Assembly: GCA_903891755.1 (NCBI GenBank)
Contig: CAITFY010000107.1
Location: 1 to 6,250, forward strand
Direction: 5' to 3'
Length of the DNA stretch: 6,250 nt
Source: an uncultured Actinomycetes bacterium
GTDB lineage: Bacteria; Actinomycetota; Actinomycetes; Nanopelagicales; Nanopelagicaceae
Shown here: positions 1 to 5,353 of the stretch, piece after piece
How the letters are laid out: each line of letters opens with the position of its first letter
Position numbering within the stretch: the first letter of the stretch is position 1
Program-made: the position numbers and the translations under genes
Notes under the pieces: generated by a model
The model's database searches: none
Told to the model about the DNA's origin: nothing
The model's input: only the letters and a program-made list of their open reading frames with translations

Positions 1-475
1 ACACATGCTCTCCCAATTAGGTAAGCATGCTGGCTTTGACCTTACCGTTCGTACCACGGGTGATGTTGATGTTGACTCGCATCACACCGTTGAAGATACA
101 TCTCTTGCCTTTGGGCAAGCGCTCCGTGAAGCACTTGGTGATAAAGCTGGCATCCGTCGCTTTGGCGATGCGGTTGTTCCGCTTGATGAAGTTCTCGTGC
201 AAGCGGCTGTTGATCTTTCAGGGCGCCCATATCTCGTGCATCGCCAACCTGAAATTGTTGAACTCATCGGAACCTTTGACACAACTCTAGGCAGACATAT
301 CTGGGAGTCCATTGTTGCTGAAGCGCGCATCGCGCTTCATATTCGCGTTCTTGAGGGTCGCAATGCCCACCATGTATTTGAAGCTCAGTTCAAAGCAGTT
401 GCTCGCGCACTTCGCGATGCAGTAGCCATTGATGGACACACAACTGGTATTCCATCTACAAAGGGCACTCTTTGA
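1..475 (+). CDS. hisB: Imidazoleglycerol-phosphate dehydratase, 3' part (5' end outside window)
   Basis: HisB (EC 4.2.1.19) dehydrates imidazole glycerol phosphate to imidazole acetol phosphate in cytoplasmic histidine synthesis. The reading frame is already open at base 1. The ATG at position 5 is the internal Met of the family's D-H-M-L motif, preceded here by a His codon, so it is not the start; roughly 40-50 N-terminal residues are missing from a family of about 200. Counting from that Met, the two metal-binding HHxxE motifs are visible: H26-H27-T-V-E30 followed by D31, and H122-H123-V-F-E126. The GDKAGIRRFG segment (45-54), DLSGRP (70-75) and the conserved C-terminal GIPSTKGTL (148-156) also fit. 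The protein ends exactly where IGPD ends, with no C-terminal fusion. Whether a phosphatase domain is fused at the N-terminus cannot be seen, but actinobacterial HisB is normally monofunctional. The TGA stop overlaps the hisH start. Confidence 0.96.
   Translation, partial: HMLSQLGKHAGFDLTVRTTGDVDVDSHHTVEDTSLAFGQALREALGDKAGIRRFGDAVVPLDEVLVQAAVDLSGRPYLVHRQPEIVELIGTFDTTLGRHIWESIVAEARIALHIRVLEGRNAHHVFEAQFKAVARALRDAVAIDGHTTGIPSTKGTL
461..465 (+). promoter_or_regulatory. Ribosome binding site for hisH (AAGGG)
   Basis: AAGGG lies inside the last codons of hisB, six bases before the TTG at 472. It supports TTG as the hisH start, because no ATG or GTG lies in frame near the N-terminal I-A-I-L-D-Y-G-S-G-N motif. 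This is a short match, so the support is moderate. Confidence 0.5.
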
Positions 476-1068
476 TAGCGATTTTGGATTATGGCTCTGG
501 CAATCTCCGCTCGGCGCAGAGAGCCTTTGCCTTAAGCGGGCACGAAACTCTCGTTACATCTGATCCCACTATCTGTTTAGAAAGTGAAGGATTGGTTGTG
601 CCTGGAGTTGGCGCATATGGCGCTTGTATGGATCAGCTAATTGCTGCGGGCGGGCAAGAGATCATCAATCAACGCATCGCGATGGAAAGACCTCTTATCG
701 GAATTTGCGTTGGCATGCAGGTTCTCTTTGAAGGTGGAAGCGAGAAGGGTGGCCATAAAGGCCTCGGAATATTTAACGGCGAGGTGAGCCAGGTAGATGC
801 TCCAATCCTGCCGCACATCGGTTGGAACAGTGTTTCAGCTGATTCCAACTCAACTATCTTGCGGGGATTAGATGGAGAGTTGTTCTATTTCGTACATTCT
901 TATGCGGCGAAAGATGCGGTCACGGATAGCGCAAATAGTTATTGCAACTACGGCGAAAATTTTCTAGCGGCAGTAGAACGCGGATGTGTCAGCGCCGTGC
1001 AATTTCATCCAGAGAAGAGTGGCGCGGTTGGTGCCAAACTCATTGCAAATTGGGTAGGAGCGCTATGA
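472..1068 (+). CDS. hisH: Imidazole glycerol phosphate synthase, glutaminase subunit HisH
   Basis: HisH is the class I glutamine amidotransferase subunit that hydrolyses glutamine and passes ammonia through the HisF barrel (EC 4.3.2.10 with HisF). The protein is 198 residues, the usual length. The triad is visible: nucleophile Cys79 in G-I-C-V-G-M-Q (77-83), and His179 and Glu181 in Q-F-H-P-E-K-S (177-183). The oxyanion-side loop P-G-V-G-A is at 44-48, and the HisH-typical F-Y-F-V-H-S-Y is at 138-144. The start is TTG, chosen because it places I-A-I-L-D-Y-G-S-G-N-L at the N-terminus as in relatives, has an AAGGG upstream, and overlaps the hisB stop as TTGA (472-475). The 3' end overlaps hisA as ATGA. 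Its partner HisF is encoded two genes downstream, so both subunits come from the same transcript. No unusual residues were noticed. Confidence 0.97.
   Translation: MIAILDYGSGNLRSAQRAFALSGHETLVTSDPTICLESEGLVVPGVGAYGACMDQLIAAGGQEIINQRIAMERPLIGICVGMQVLFEGGSEKGGHKGLGIFNGEVSQVDAPILPHIGWNSVSADSNSTILRGLDGELFYFVHSYAAKDAVTDSANSYCNYGENFLAAVERGCVSAVQFHPEKSGAVGAKLIANWVGAL
1056..1060 (+). promoter_or_regulatory. Ribosome binding site for hisA (AGGAG)
   Basis: AGGAG sits within the last codons of hisH and ends four bases before the ATG at 1065. It is the best Shine-Dalgarno match among the genes of the window. It fixes the hisA start at 1065, against the much longer open frame that runs through the end of hisH. 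Confidence 0.6.
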
Positions 1069-1793
1069 ATCAGAAGCTTGAGCTTTTGCCAGCAATCGAT
1101 GTGAAGGATGGATTGGCAGTTCGTTTGGTGCAAGGTGAACTTTCTGCGACGAGTAAATATGGAAACCCTCTTGAAGTCGCTGCAGAATTTGTGGCTGCCG
1201 GCGCTGAGTGGATTCATCTCGTTGATCTTGATGCCGCCTTTGGCGTGGGAAGTAATGCTGAACTTCTTGAGAGTGTTATTAAATCTGTAGACCTCAAAGT
1301 CGAATTGTCTGGTGGCATTAGAGATGATCAATCTCTCCGTCGTGCGCTTGCCACAGGATGTACACGAGTGAACTTAGGAACTGCAGCCCTTGAAAATCCC
1401 GAATGGACCGCCAAAGTAATCTCTGAATTTGGAGATCGCATTGCAGTTGGACTTGATGTTCGCGGACACACCTTGGCAGCCCGAGGGTGGACGAGTGAAG
1501 GTGGAGACCTCTTTGAAACTTTAGAGCGACTCGACCGTGATGGCTGTTCGCGCTACATCGTTACCGATGTAGCAAAAGATGGAACACTCAAAGGTCCTAA
1601 CTTGGAGTTACTTCGCGAAGTCTGCGCTGCCACAAATAAGCCAGTGGTTGCCAGCGGTGGAGTTTCGAGCTTGGAAGATTTGATCGCTATCCGCGCACTC
1701 ACTGAAATCGGCGTTGAAGGCGCGATCGTCGGCAAGGCGCTTTACGCAGGAGCCTTCACACTTCCAGAGGCGCTAGAGGTCGCTGGTCGATGA
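1065..1793 (+). CDS. hisA: PriA-type HisA: ProFAR isomerase, probably also phosphoribosylanthranilate isomerase (TrpF activity)
   Basis: This is a 242-residue (beta-alpha)8-barrel isomerase. HisA converts ProFAR to PRFAR (EC 5.3.1.16). Actinobacterial members, called PriA, also isomerise phosphoribosylanthranilate (EC 5.3.1.24) and replace TrpF. Visible residues: general-base Asp12 in L-P-A-I-D-V, Arg20, the L-S-G-G-I-R phosphate-loop strand (81-86), N-L-G-T-A-A (103-108), Asp131 in G-L-D-V, Arg140-Gly-Trp142 in the mobile loop, Asp168 in V-T-D-V-A-K-D-G-T, and A-S-G-G-V-S-S (196-202). The Arg-Gly-Trp pair corresponds to the PriA residues (Arg143/Trp145 in the Mycobacterium tuberculosis enzyme as I remember it) that let the loop adopt either substrate conformation. 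The ATG at 1065 overlaps the hisH stop, and the TGA overlaps hisF as ATGA. The dual activity is inferred from these residues and the lack of trpF beside trpC; plain HisA is the alternative. Confidence 0.94.
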   Translation: MNQKLELLPAIDVKDGLAVRLVQGELSATSKYGNPLEVAAEFVAAGAEWIHLVDLDAAFGVGSNAELLESVIKSVDLKVELSGGIRDDQSLRRALATGCTRVNLGTAALENPEWTAKVISEFGDRIAVGLDVRGHTLAARGWTSEGGDLFETLERLDRDGCSRYIVTDVAKDGTLKGPNLELLREVCAATNKPVVASGGVSSLEDLIAIRALTEIGVEGAIVGKALYAGAFTLPEALEVAGR

Positions 1794-2551
1794 CACTCGC
1801 TAAGAGAGTTATTCCCTGTTTGGATGTTGCGGCAGGCCGTGTCGTTAAAGGGGTTAATTTTCAAAATCTCATCGACGCAGGAGATCCTGTTGAACTCGCC
1901 AAGCTGTACGGCGATGCGGGCGCTGATGAACTGACGTTCTTAGATATTTCCGCTTCCGTTGAGGAACGCTCGACAACCTTAGAGATGGTCTCGCGCACTG
2001 CAGAGCAGGTCTTCATTCCTCTGACCGTTGGTGGTGGTATTCGGGAAGCGGCTGACGTTGACCGTCTCTTGCGAGCCGGGGCAGATAAAGTGGGAGTTAA
2101 TACCGCAGCAATTTTGCGACCTACATTGATTAATGAAATTGCAGATCGTTTCGGCAACCAAGTCTTAGTTCTCTCTGTTGATGCCAGAAGAGGCGCCACT
2201 CCCTCTAGATTTGAAGTAACCACGCACGGTGGAAGGACTGGCACGGGGATTGATGCCTATGCATGGATTGAAGAGGCTACATCGCGTGGAGTAGGGGAAA
2301 TTCTTCTTAACTCTATGGATGCCGATGGAACTCGCGCTGGATACGACCTTGAAATGATTGGCGGAGTTCGCCACATCACTCACGTTCCCCTCATCGCAAG
2401 TGGTGGAGCTGGGAAATTAGAGGACTTCTCTGATGCTCTGAAAGCTGGTGCCGATGCGCTACTAGCGGCAAGTGTTTTTCATTTCCAGACTTTCACTATC
2501 GATCAGGTGAAGGCAGATCTCGCCCTTCATGGATATCCGGTACGCCGATAG
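1790..2551 (+). CDS. hisF: Imidazole glycerol phosphate synthase, cyclase subunit HisF
   Basis: HisF uses ammonia from HisH to convert PRFAR to imidazole glycerol phosphate and AICAR, the latter feeding purine synthesis. The protein is 253 residues, the normal length for this (beta-alpha)8 barrel. The start A-K-R-V-I-P-C-L-D-V is diagnostic. Catalytic Asp12 (in C-L-D-V) and Asp131 (in S-V-D-A-R) match Asp11 and Asp130 of the well-studied Thermotoga enzyme. The two phosphate-binding loops of the half-barrels are visible as V-G-G-G-I-R (80-85) and A-S-G-G-A-G (203-208), reflecting the known internal duplication. N-S-M-D-A-D-G-T (174-181) is also typical. The ATG overlaps the hisA stop (ATGA), with AGAGG at 1775-1779 about ten bases upstream. 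Many actinobacteria have an inositol-monophosphatase-like gene between hisA and hisF; here there is none. Confidence 0.97.
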   Translation: MTLAKRVIPCLDVAAGRVVKGVNFQNLIDAGDPVELAKLYGDAGADELTFLDISASVEERSTTLEMVSRTAEQVFIPLTVGGGIREAADVDRLLRAGADKVGVNTAAILRPTLINEIADRFGNQVLVLSVDARRGATPSRFEVTTHGGRTGTGIDAYAWIEEATSRGVGEILLNSMDADGTRAGYDLEMIGGVRHITHVPLIASGGAGKLEDFSDALKAGADALLAASVFHFQTFTIDQVKADLALHGYPVRR

Positions 2552-2575
2552 GCGGGCTTAAGGCAGAATAGGAAA
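2552..2575 (+). other. hisF-hisI intergenic gap, 24 bases
   Basis: This is the longest non-coding stretch in the window. It carries AAGG at 2560-2563 and AGGA at 2570-2573. The first is rather far (12 bases) and the second rather close (2 bases) to the GTG at 2576, so ribosome binding for hisI is not clear-cut. I see no inverted repeat and no convincing -10/-35 pair, though a promoter reading into hisI cannot be excluded by eye. Confidence 0.5.
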
Positions 2576-2911
2576 GTGAACATCCCTGAGGAGATAAGCG
2601 CACATTTTGCTGCCGGAACTCTGATCGCCGCCATTGCACAGGATTTTTCGAGTAAAGAAGTACTGATGGTGGCATGGATGAATCAAGAGGCGCTGGAGAA
2701 GACCCTTCAGACCGGGAATGTGACCTACTGGAGCCGCAGTCGTAACCAACTCTGGGTTAAGGGCGAGAGCTCTGGACATACGCAGCGATTGATTTCTATC
2801 CGCTATGACTGCGATGGTGACGCTCTCTTGCTCGAGGTTGACCAAACTGGAGCTGCTTGCCACACAGGTGAGCGAAGTTGTTTTTATCGAGAGATCGGAA
2901 TCGATGCGTGA
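2576..2911 (+). CDS. hisI: Phosphoribosyl-AMP cyclohydrolase HisI (monofunctional)
   Basis: HisI (EC 3.5.4.19) hydrolytically opens the adenine ring of phosphoribosyl-AMP, the third step of histidine synthesis. The 111-residue protein contains the complete single-domain enzyme: V-L-M-V-A-W-M-N (29-36), Y-W-S-R-S-R (51-56), L-W-V-K-G-E-S-S-G-H (59-68), the metal-binding D78-C79-D80-G-D82, and C95-H-T-G with S-C102-F. Cys79, Cys95 and Cys102 are the expected zinc ligands and the three Asp residues the expected magnesium site. No HisE domain (phosphoribosyl-ATP pyrophosphatase) is fused at the C-terminus, unlike the enterobacterial bifunctional protein, so hisE must lie elsewhere. The start is GTG; no ATG is available upstream, and this start gives a family-length N-terminus. 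The stop overlaps the trpE start as GTGA, which joins the histidine and tryptophan halves. Confidence 0.95.
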   Translation: MNIPEEISAHFAAGTLIAAIAQDFSSKEVLMVAWMNQEALEKTLQTGNVTYWSRSRNQLWVKGESSGHTQRLISIRYDCDGDALLLEVDQTGAACHTGERSCFYREIGIDA

Positions 2912-4407
2912 GCAAGACAGAGTTGTCCCTAGAAGAGTTTCGGACTCTTGCCAAAGATTTCAATGTAATTCCAGTTTCAAGGCGTTATCTGGCAGATAAT
3001 CACACCCCGCTTTCCTTGTATAAAACTCTGGCAGGAGATCGCGCCGGAACTTTTCTCTTGGAATCAGCAGAGCACGGGGGAGTCTGGTCTCGATACTCCT
3101 TCATTGGAATTTCAAGTGCCTCGACACTTACTGAGGTCAATGGAAAGGCCTCTTGGATTGGCACTGTGCCAAATGGCGCACCAACCGATATTGATCCACT
3201 CGAAGCACTTCGAATTACGGCAAAGCATCTGCGTTCTCCCAATCTTCCACACCTCCCACCTCTCACTGGCGGGCTTGTTGGGTATGCAAGTTATGAGATT
3301 GTTCGCAGACTTGAGAAGATTCCCGATCTCTCTAAGAAGGATCTTGAACTACCTGAGATTGCATTTATGTTGACTTCTGATTTGGCGGTCTTTGATCATT
3401 ACGATGGAACTCTCACTTTGATCGCAAATGCCGTCAACTGGGATGGAAGCGTTGAGCGAGTAGATGAGGCTTATGCTGATGCCATAGCTCGCCTCGATGC
3501 ACTTGAAGTAACTTTGAAAACTCCCCAGGTCGCTGGAATTAATCTGCCACTCACTAAAGAGGTTCCTTTATATAAGCGCGACATGAGCTCCACCGATTAC
3601 CAAGCCAAAGTTGAAATCTTAAAAGAAGAGATTCGCTCAGGTGAAGCCTTCCAAGTTGTCCTCTCGCAGAGATTCGTTATGGAGAGTGCGGCGGATCCAT
3701 TTGATATCTATCGCGCACTACGAGCATCAAATCCAAGCCCATATATGTACCTTTTCCGCTTTGCTGATGGACTTTCCGTAGTGGGTTCCAGTCCAGAAGC
3801 GCTCGTTAAAATTCAAGGTAGAGATGTGATGTTGCATCCGATTGCCGGTACTAGACCTCGCTCTGCTGATCCCGAAATTGATCAGCGTCATAGCGAAGAG
3901 TTGTTAGCAGATCCTAAGGAGCGAGCAGAGCATTTAATGCTTGTAGATCTGGGACGCAATGATCTCGGTCGTGTTTGTGCACCTGGCACCGTTGAAGTCG
4001 TTGAATTTATGCAAGTGGAACGCTTCTCTCATGTGATGCATATCGTGTCAACCGTCACCGGCCAGTTAGCTGATGACTCAAGCCCCGTTGATGCACTTCT
4101 TGCGGTCTTTCCGGCGGGGACTCTCTCGGGAGCTCCAAAGCCACGCGCTATGGAGATCATTGAAGAGAATGAGCCAACCAGGCGTGGCATATATGCCGGC
4201 ACGATTGGCTATCTAGATTTTCGCGGAAATATAGATGCATGTATCGCCATTCGTACCGCAGTCATCAAAGATGGCAAGGCATATGTGCAGGCTGGCGCAG
4301 GAATTGTTGCCGATTCAGTTCCGCTGACCGAAGATCAAGAATGTGAAAATAAAGCGGCGGCAGTCCTCGGCGCTATTGCAACCGCAAATCAGATGAGATC
4401 TCTCTAA
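2908..4407 (+). CDS. trpE: Anthranilate synthase component I
   Basis: TrpE (EC 4.1.3.27) converts chorismate and ammonia to anthranilate, the committed step to tryptophan. At 499 residues it is full length. The N-terminal regulatory lobe has L-L-E-S (50-53), part of the tryptophan feedback pocket, and N-P-S-P-Y-M (275-280) completes it, so feedback inhibition is expected. The chorismate-binding domain (about 225-490) shows G-E-A-F-Q-V-V-L-S-Q-R (245-255), P-I-A-G-T-R-P-R (311-318), E-L-L-A-D-P-K-E-R-A-E-H (331-342), L-V-D-L-G-R-N-D (345-352), S-H-V-M-H (374-378), G-T-L-S-G-A-P-K (404-411) and Q-A-G-A-G-I-V-A-D-S (461-470). Glu341 and Glu478 sit where the magnesium ligands are expected. GTG at 2908 is chosen because it overlaps the hisI stop (GTGA) and gives the usual N-terminus; only a weak GGAA at 2897-2900 precedes it. 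No TrpG domain is fused and no trpG gene is present, so the glutaminase must be encoded elsewhere. PabB is less likely, given the trp context. Confidence 0.96.
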   Translation: MSKTELSLEEFRTLAKDFNVIPVSRRYLADNHTPLSLYKTLAGDRAGTFLLESAEHGGVWSRYSFIGISSASTLTEVNGKASWIGTVPNGAPTDIDPLEALRITAKHLRSPNLPHLPPLTGGLVGYASYEIVRRLEKIPDLSKKDLELPEIAFMLTSDLAVFDHYDGTLTLIANAVNWDGSVERVDEAYADAIARLDALEVTLKTPQVAGINLPLTKEVPLYKRDMSSTDYQAKVEILKEEIRSGEAFQVVLSQRFVMESAADPFDIYRALRASNPSPYMYLFRFADGLSVVGSSPEALVKIQGRDVMLHPIAGTRPRSADPEIDQRHSEELLADPKERAEHLMLVDLGRNDLGRVCAPGTVEVVEFMQVERFSHVMHIVSTVTGQLADDSSPVDALLAVFPAGTLSGAPKPRAMEIIEENEPTRRGIYAGTIGYLDFRGNIDACIAIRTAVIKDGKAYVQAGAGIVADSVPLTEDQECENKAAAVLGAIATANQMRSL

Positions 4408-4563
4408 ATGCTGATTGTTAAGTTATTGATTGTCGCGTCTCTCTTTCTGCTCTTTATTTATCTCTCGGCGCGACTCACAAAGCGCGGTCTCTCTAAGCGT
4501 TATGAGCCTCGCGCGCAAACACCGTGGAACTCTCTCAATGAAGGGCAGGACCCGACGCTATGA
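4408..4563 (+). CDS. Small single-pass membrane protein in the trpE-trpC slot; possibly a minimal Trp_oprn_chp (TIGR02234) protein
   Basis: This 51-residue ORF fills the space between trpE and trpC exactly. Its ATG abuts the trpE TAA stop (TAAATG), and its TGA overlaps the trpC start (ATGA). One hydrophobic helix spans about residues 2-20 (L-I-V-K-L-L-I-V-A-S-L-F-L-L-F-I-Y-L-S). A basic stretch follows (R22, K25, R26, K30, R31), which by the positive-inside rule puts the C-terminus in the cytoplasm. The tail runs S-K-R-Y-E-P (29-34), then T-P-W-N-S-L-N-E-G-Q-D-P-T-L (38-51). Actinobacteria usually carry in this slot a Trp-associated membrane protein of about four helices and unknown function. 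From memory, that family ends in a similar S-x-R-Y-E ... W-x-A-L-D-x-G-x-D-P-T tail. I infer that this is a reduced member that keeps the last helix and tail. The function is unknown. A GATGAGAT stretch (4393-4400) is only a weak ribosome site, so coupling to trpE is likely. Confidence 0.8.
   Translation: MLIVKLLIVASLFLLFIYLSARLTKRGLSKRYEPRAQTPWNSLNEGQDPTL
4547..4550 (+). promoter_or_regulatory. Ribosome binding site for trpC (AGGA)
   Basis: AGGA lies nine bases before the trpC ATG, inside the codons for the conserved tail of the small membrane protein. It supports the trpC start at 4560. It also implies that ribosomes finishing the small ORF can re-initiate on trpC. Confidence 0.45.
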
Positions 4564-5333
4564 GTACCGTTCTTGATTCAATTATCGAAGGGGTGCTTGA
4601 AGACTTGGAAGCGCGGCGAATCTCTGAGGTAGAACTTGCTGAGCAGATATCTGCCGCTGGAGAAGTTCGAGATGCTTATGCCGCACTTTCAAATCCAGGA
4701 ACACAAATTATTGCCGAGGTAAAACGAGCATCCCCAAGCAAAGGTCCGCTGGCAGATATTGCCGACCCCGCCTCCCTCGCGACGCGTTACGAGAGCGCCG
4801 GCGCTGCTGTGATTAGTGTCCTGACTGAGGCTCGTAGGTTTTCTGGATCTATTGCAGATTTAAAGAACGTTCGTCAGGCAATCTCTCTTCCAGTACTTCG
4901 GAAGGATTTCATCGTTACCGAGTACCAGGTCAGAGAAACTCGTGCAATCGGCGGGGATTTGATGCTCTTAATTGTGGCCGCTCTCGATGATCATCAATTG
5001 CGTGACTATCAATCTTTAGCACGCGAACTTGGCATGAACGTATTAGTTGAAGTTCACGATCAAGAAGAACTTGAGCGAGCGGTGGCATCTAGCGCCAAAA
5101 TTATCGGAGTTAATGCCAGAAATTTGAAGACCCTTGAAATCAACGACGGTGCCTTCGCAGAACTCTTGCCTCAGATTCCAGAGGGAATTATCACAGTGGC
5201 AGAATCTGGAATTTCAACGAGAGAGCAAGTTGCTCTGGCCGAAGGTTTCGGCGCAAAGGCGATATTGGTTGGGGAAACTTTAGTCAGAGCCGGGGATCCC
5301 GCTCAGGCAATAATGACCCTGCTCAGAAGATAG
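4560..5333 (+). CDS. trpC: Indole-3-glycerol phosphate synthase
   Basis: TrpC (EC 4.1.1.48) closes the indole ring by decarboxylating carboxyphenylamino-deoxyribulose phosphate to indole-3-glycerol phosphate. The 257-residue protein is a single (beta-alpha)8 barrel of usual length, not fused to a TrpF domain as in Escherichia coli. Catalytic residues are readable: Glu53 and Lys55 in I-A-E-V-K-R-A-S-P-S-K-G (51-62), general-acid Lys115 in L-R-K-D-F (113-117), Glu164 in V-E-V-H, Asn185 in G-V-N-A-R-N-L (183-189), and Glu215-Ser216 in A-E-S-G-I. The V-G-E-T-L phosphate loop is at 237-241. The ATG at 4560 overlaps the stop of the small membrane protein gene (ATGA) and has AGGA upstream. Its substrate is the product of the TrpF step, for which no gene is present here; the PriA-type HisA upstream would supply it. 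Confidence 0.97.
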   Translation: MSTVLDSIIEGVLEDLEARRISEVELAEQISAAGEVRDAYAALSNPGTQIIAEVKRASPSKGPLADIADPASLATRYESAGAAVISVLTEARRFSGSIADLKNVRQAISLPVLRKDFIVTEYQVRETRAIGGDLMLLIVAALDDHQLRDYQSLARELGMNVLVEVHDQEELERAVASSAKIIGVNARNLKTLEINDGAFAELLPQIPEGIITVAESGISTREQVALAEGFGAKAILVGETLVRAGDPAQAIMTLLRR

Positions 5334-5353
5334 TTGGCTGGTACCTTTCAACC
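5334..5353 (+). other. trpC-trpB intergenic gap, 20 bases
   Basis: The gap contains the palindrome GGTACC (5340-5345) and no purine-rich Shine-Dalgarno sequence before the trpB ATG. A four-base inverted pair, GTTG (5333-5336) and CAAC (5349-5352), is too short to call a hairpin. No terminator is visible, so trpC and trpB are probably co-transcribed. Confidence 0.5.

Noticed and set aside
5..475. ATG at position 5 as the true start of hisB
   Set aside because: It is the Met of the conserved internal D-H-M-L motif, and the codon before it is His. About 40-50 expected residues are missing, so the gene begins outside the window.
942..1793. Longer hisA frame beginning inside hisH
   Set aside because: It would add 41 residues with no resemblance to the family and overlap hisH heavily. 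The ATG at 1065 has AGGAG upstream and gives the expected N-terminus.
2558..2863. Antisense open frame opposite hisI (101 codons), and similar ones at 1861-2244 and 3000-3266
   Set aside because: They are mirror frames of strongly conserved genes. The translations show no recognisable domain, and none has a convincing start context.
2878..4407. trpE start at 2878 instead of 2908
   Set aside because: The extra ten residues lie over the hisI active-site codons and are not typical of TrpE. GTG at 2908 gives the GTGA overlap seen at the other junctions.
5333..5352. Hairpin terminator or operator between trpC and trpB (GTTG ... CAAC, GGTACC)
   Set aside because: The stem would be four base pairs with a 12-base loop and no T-run. 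GGTACC alone is a chance-level palindrome.
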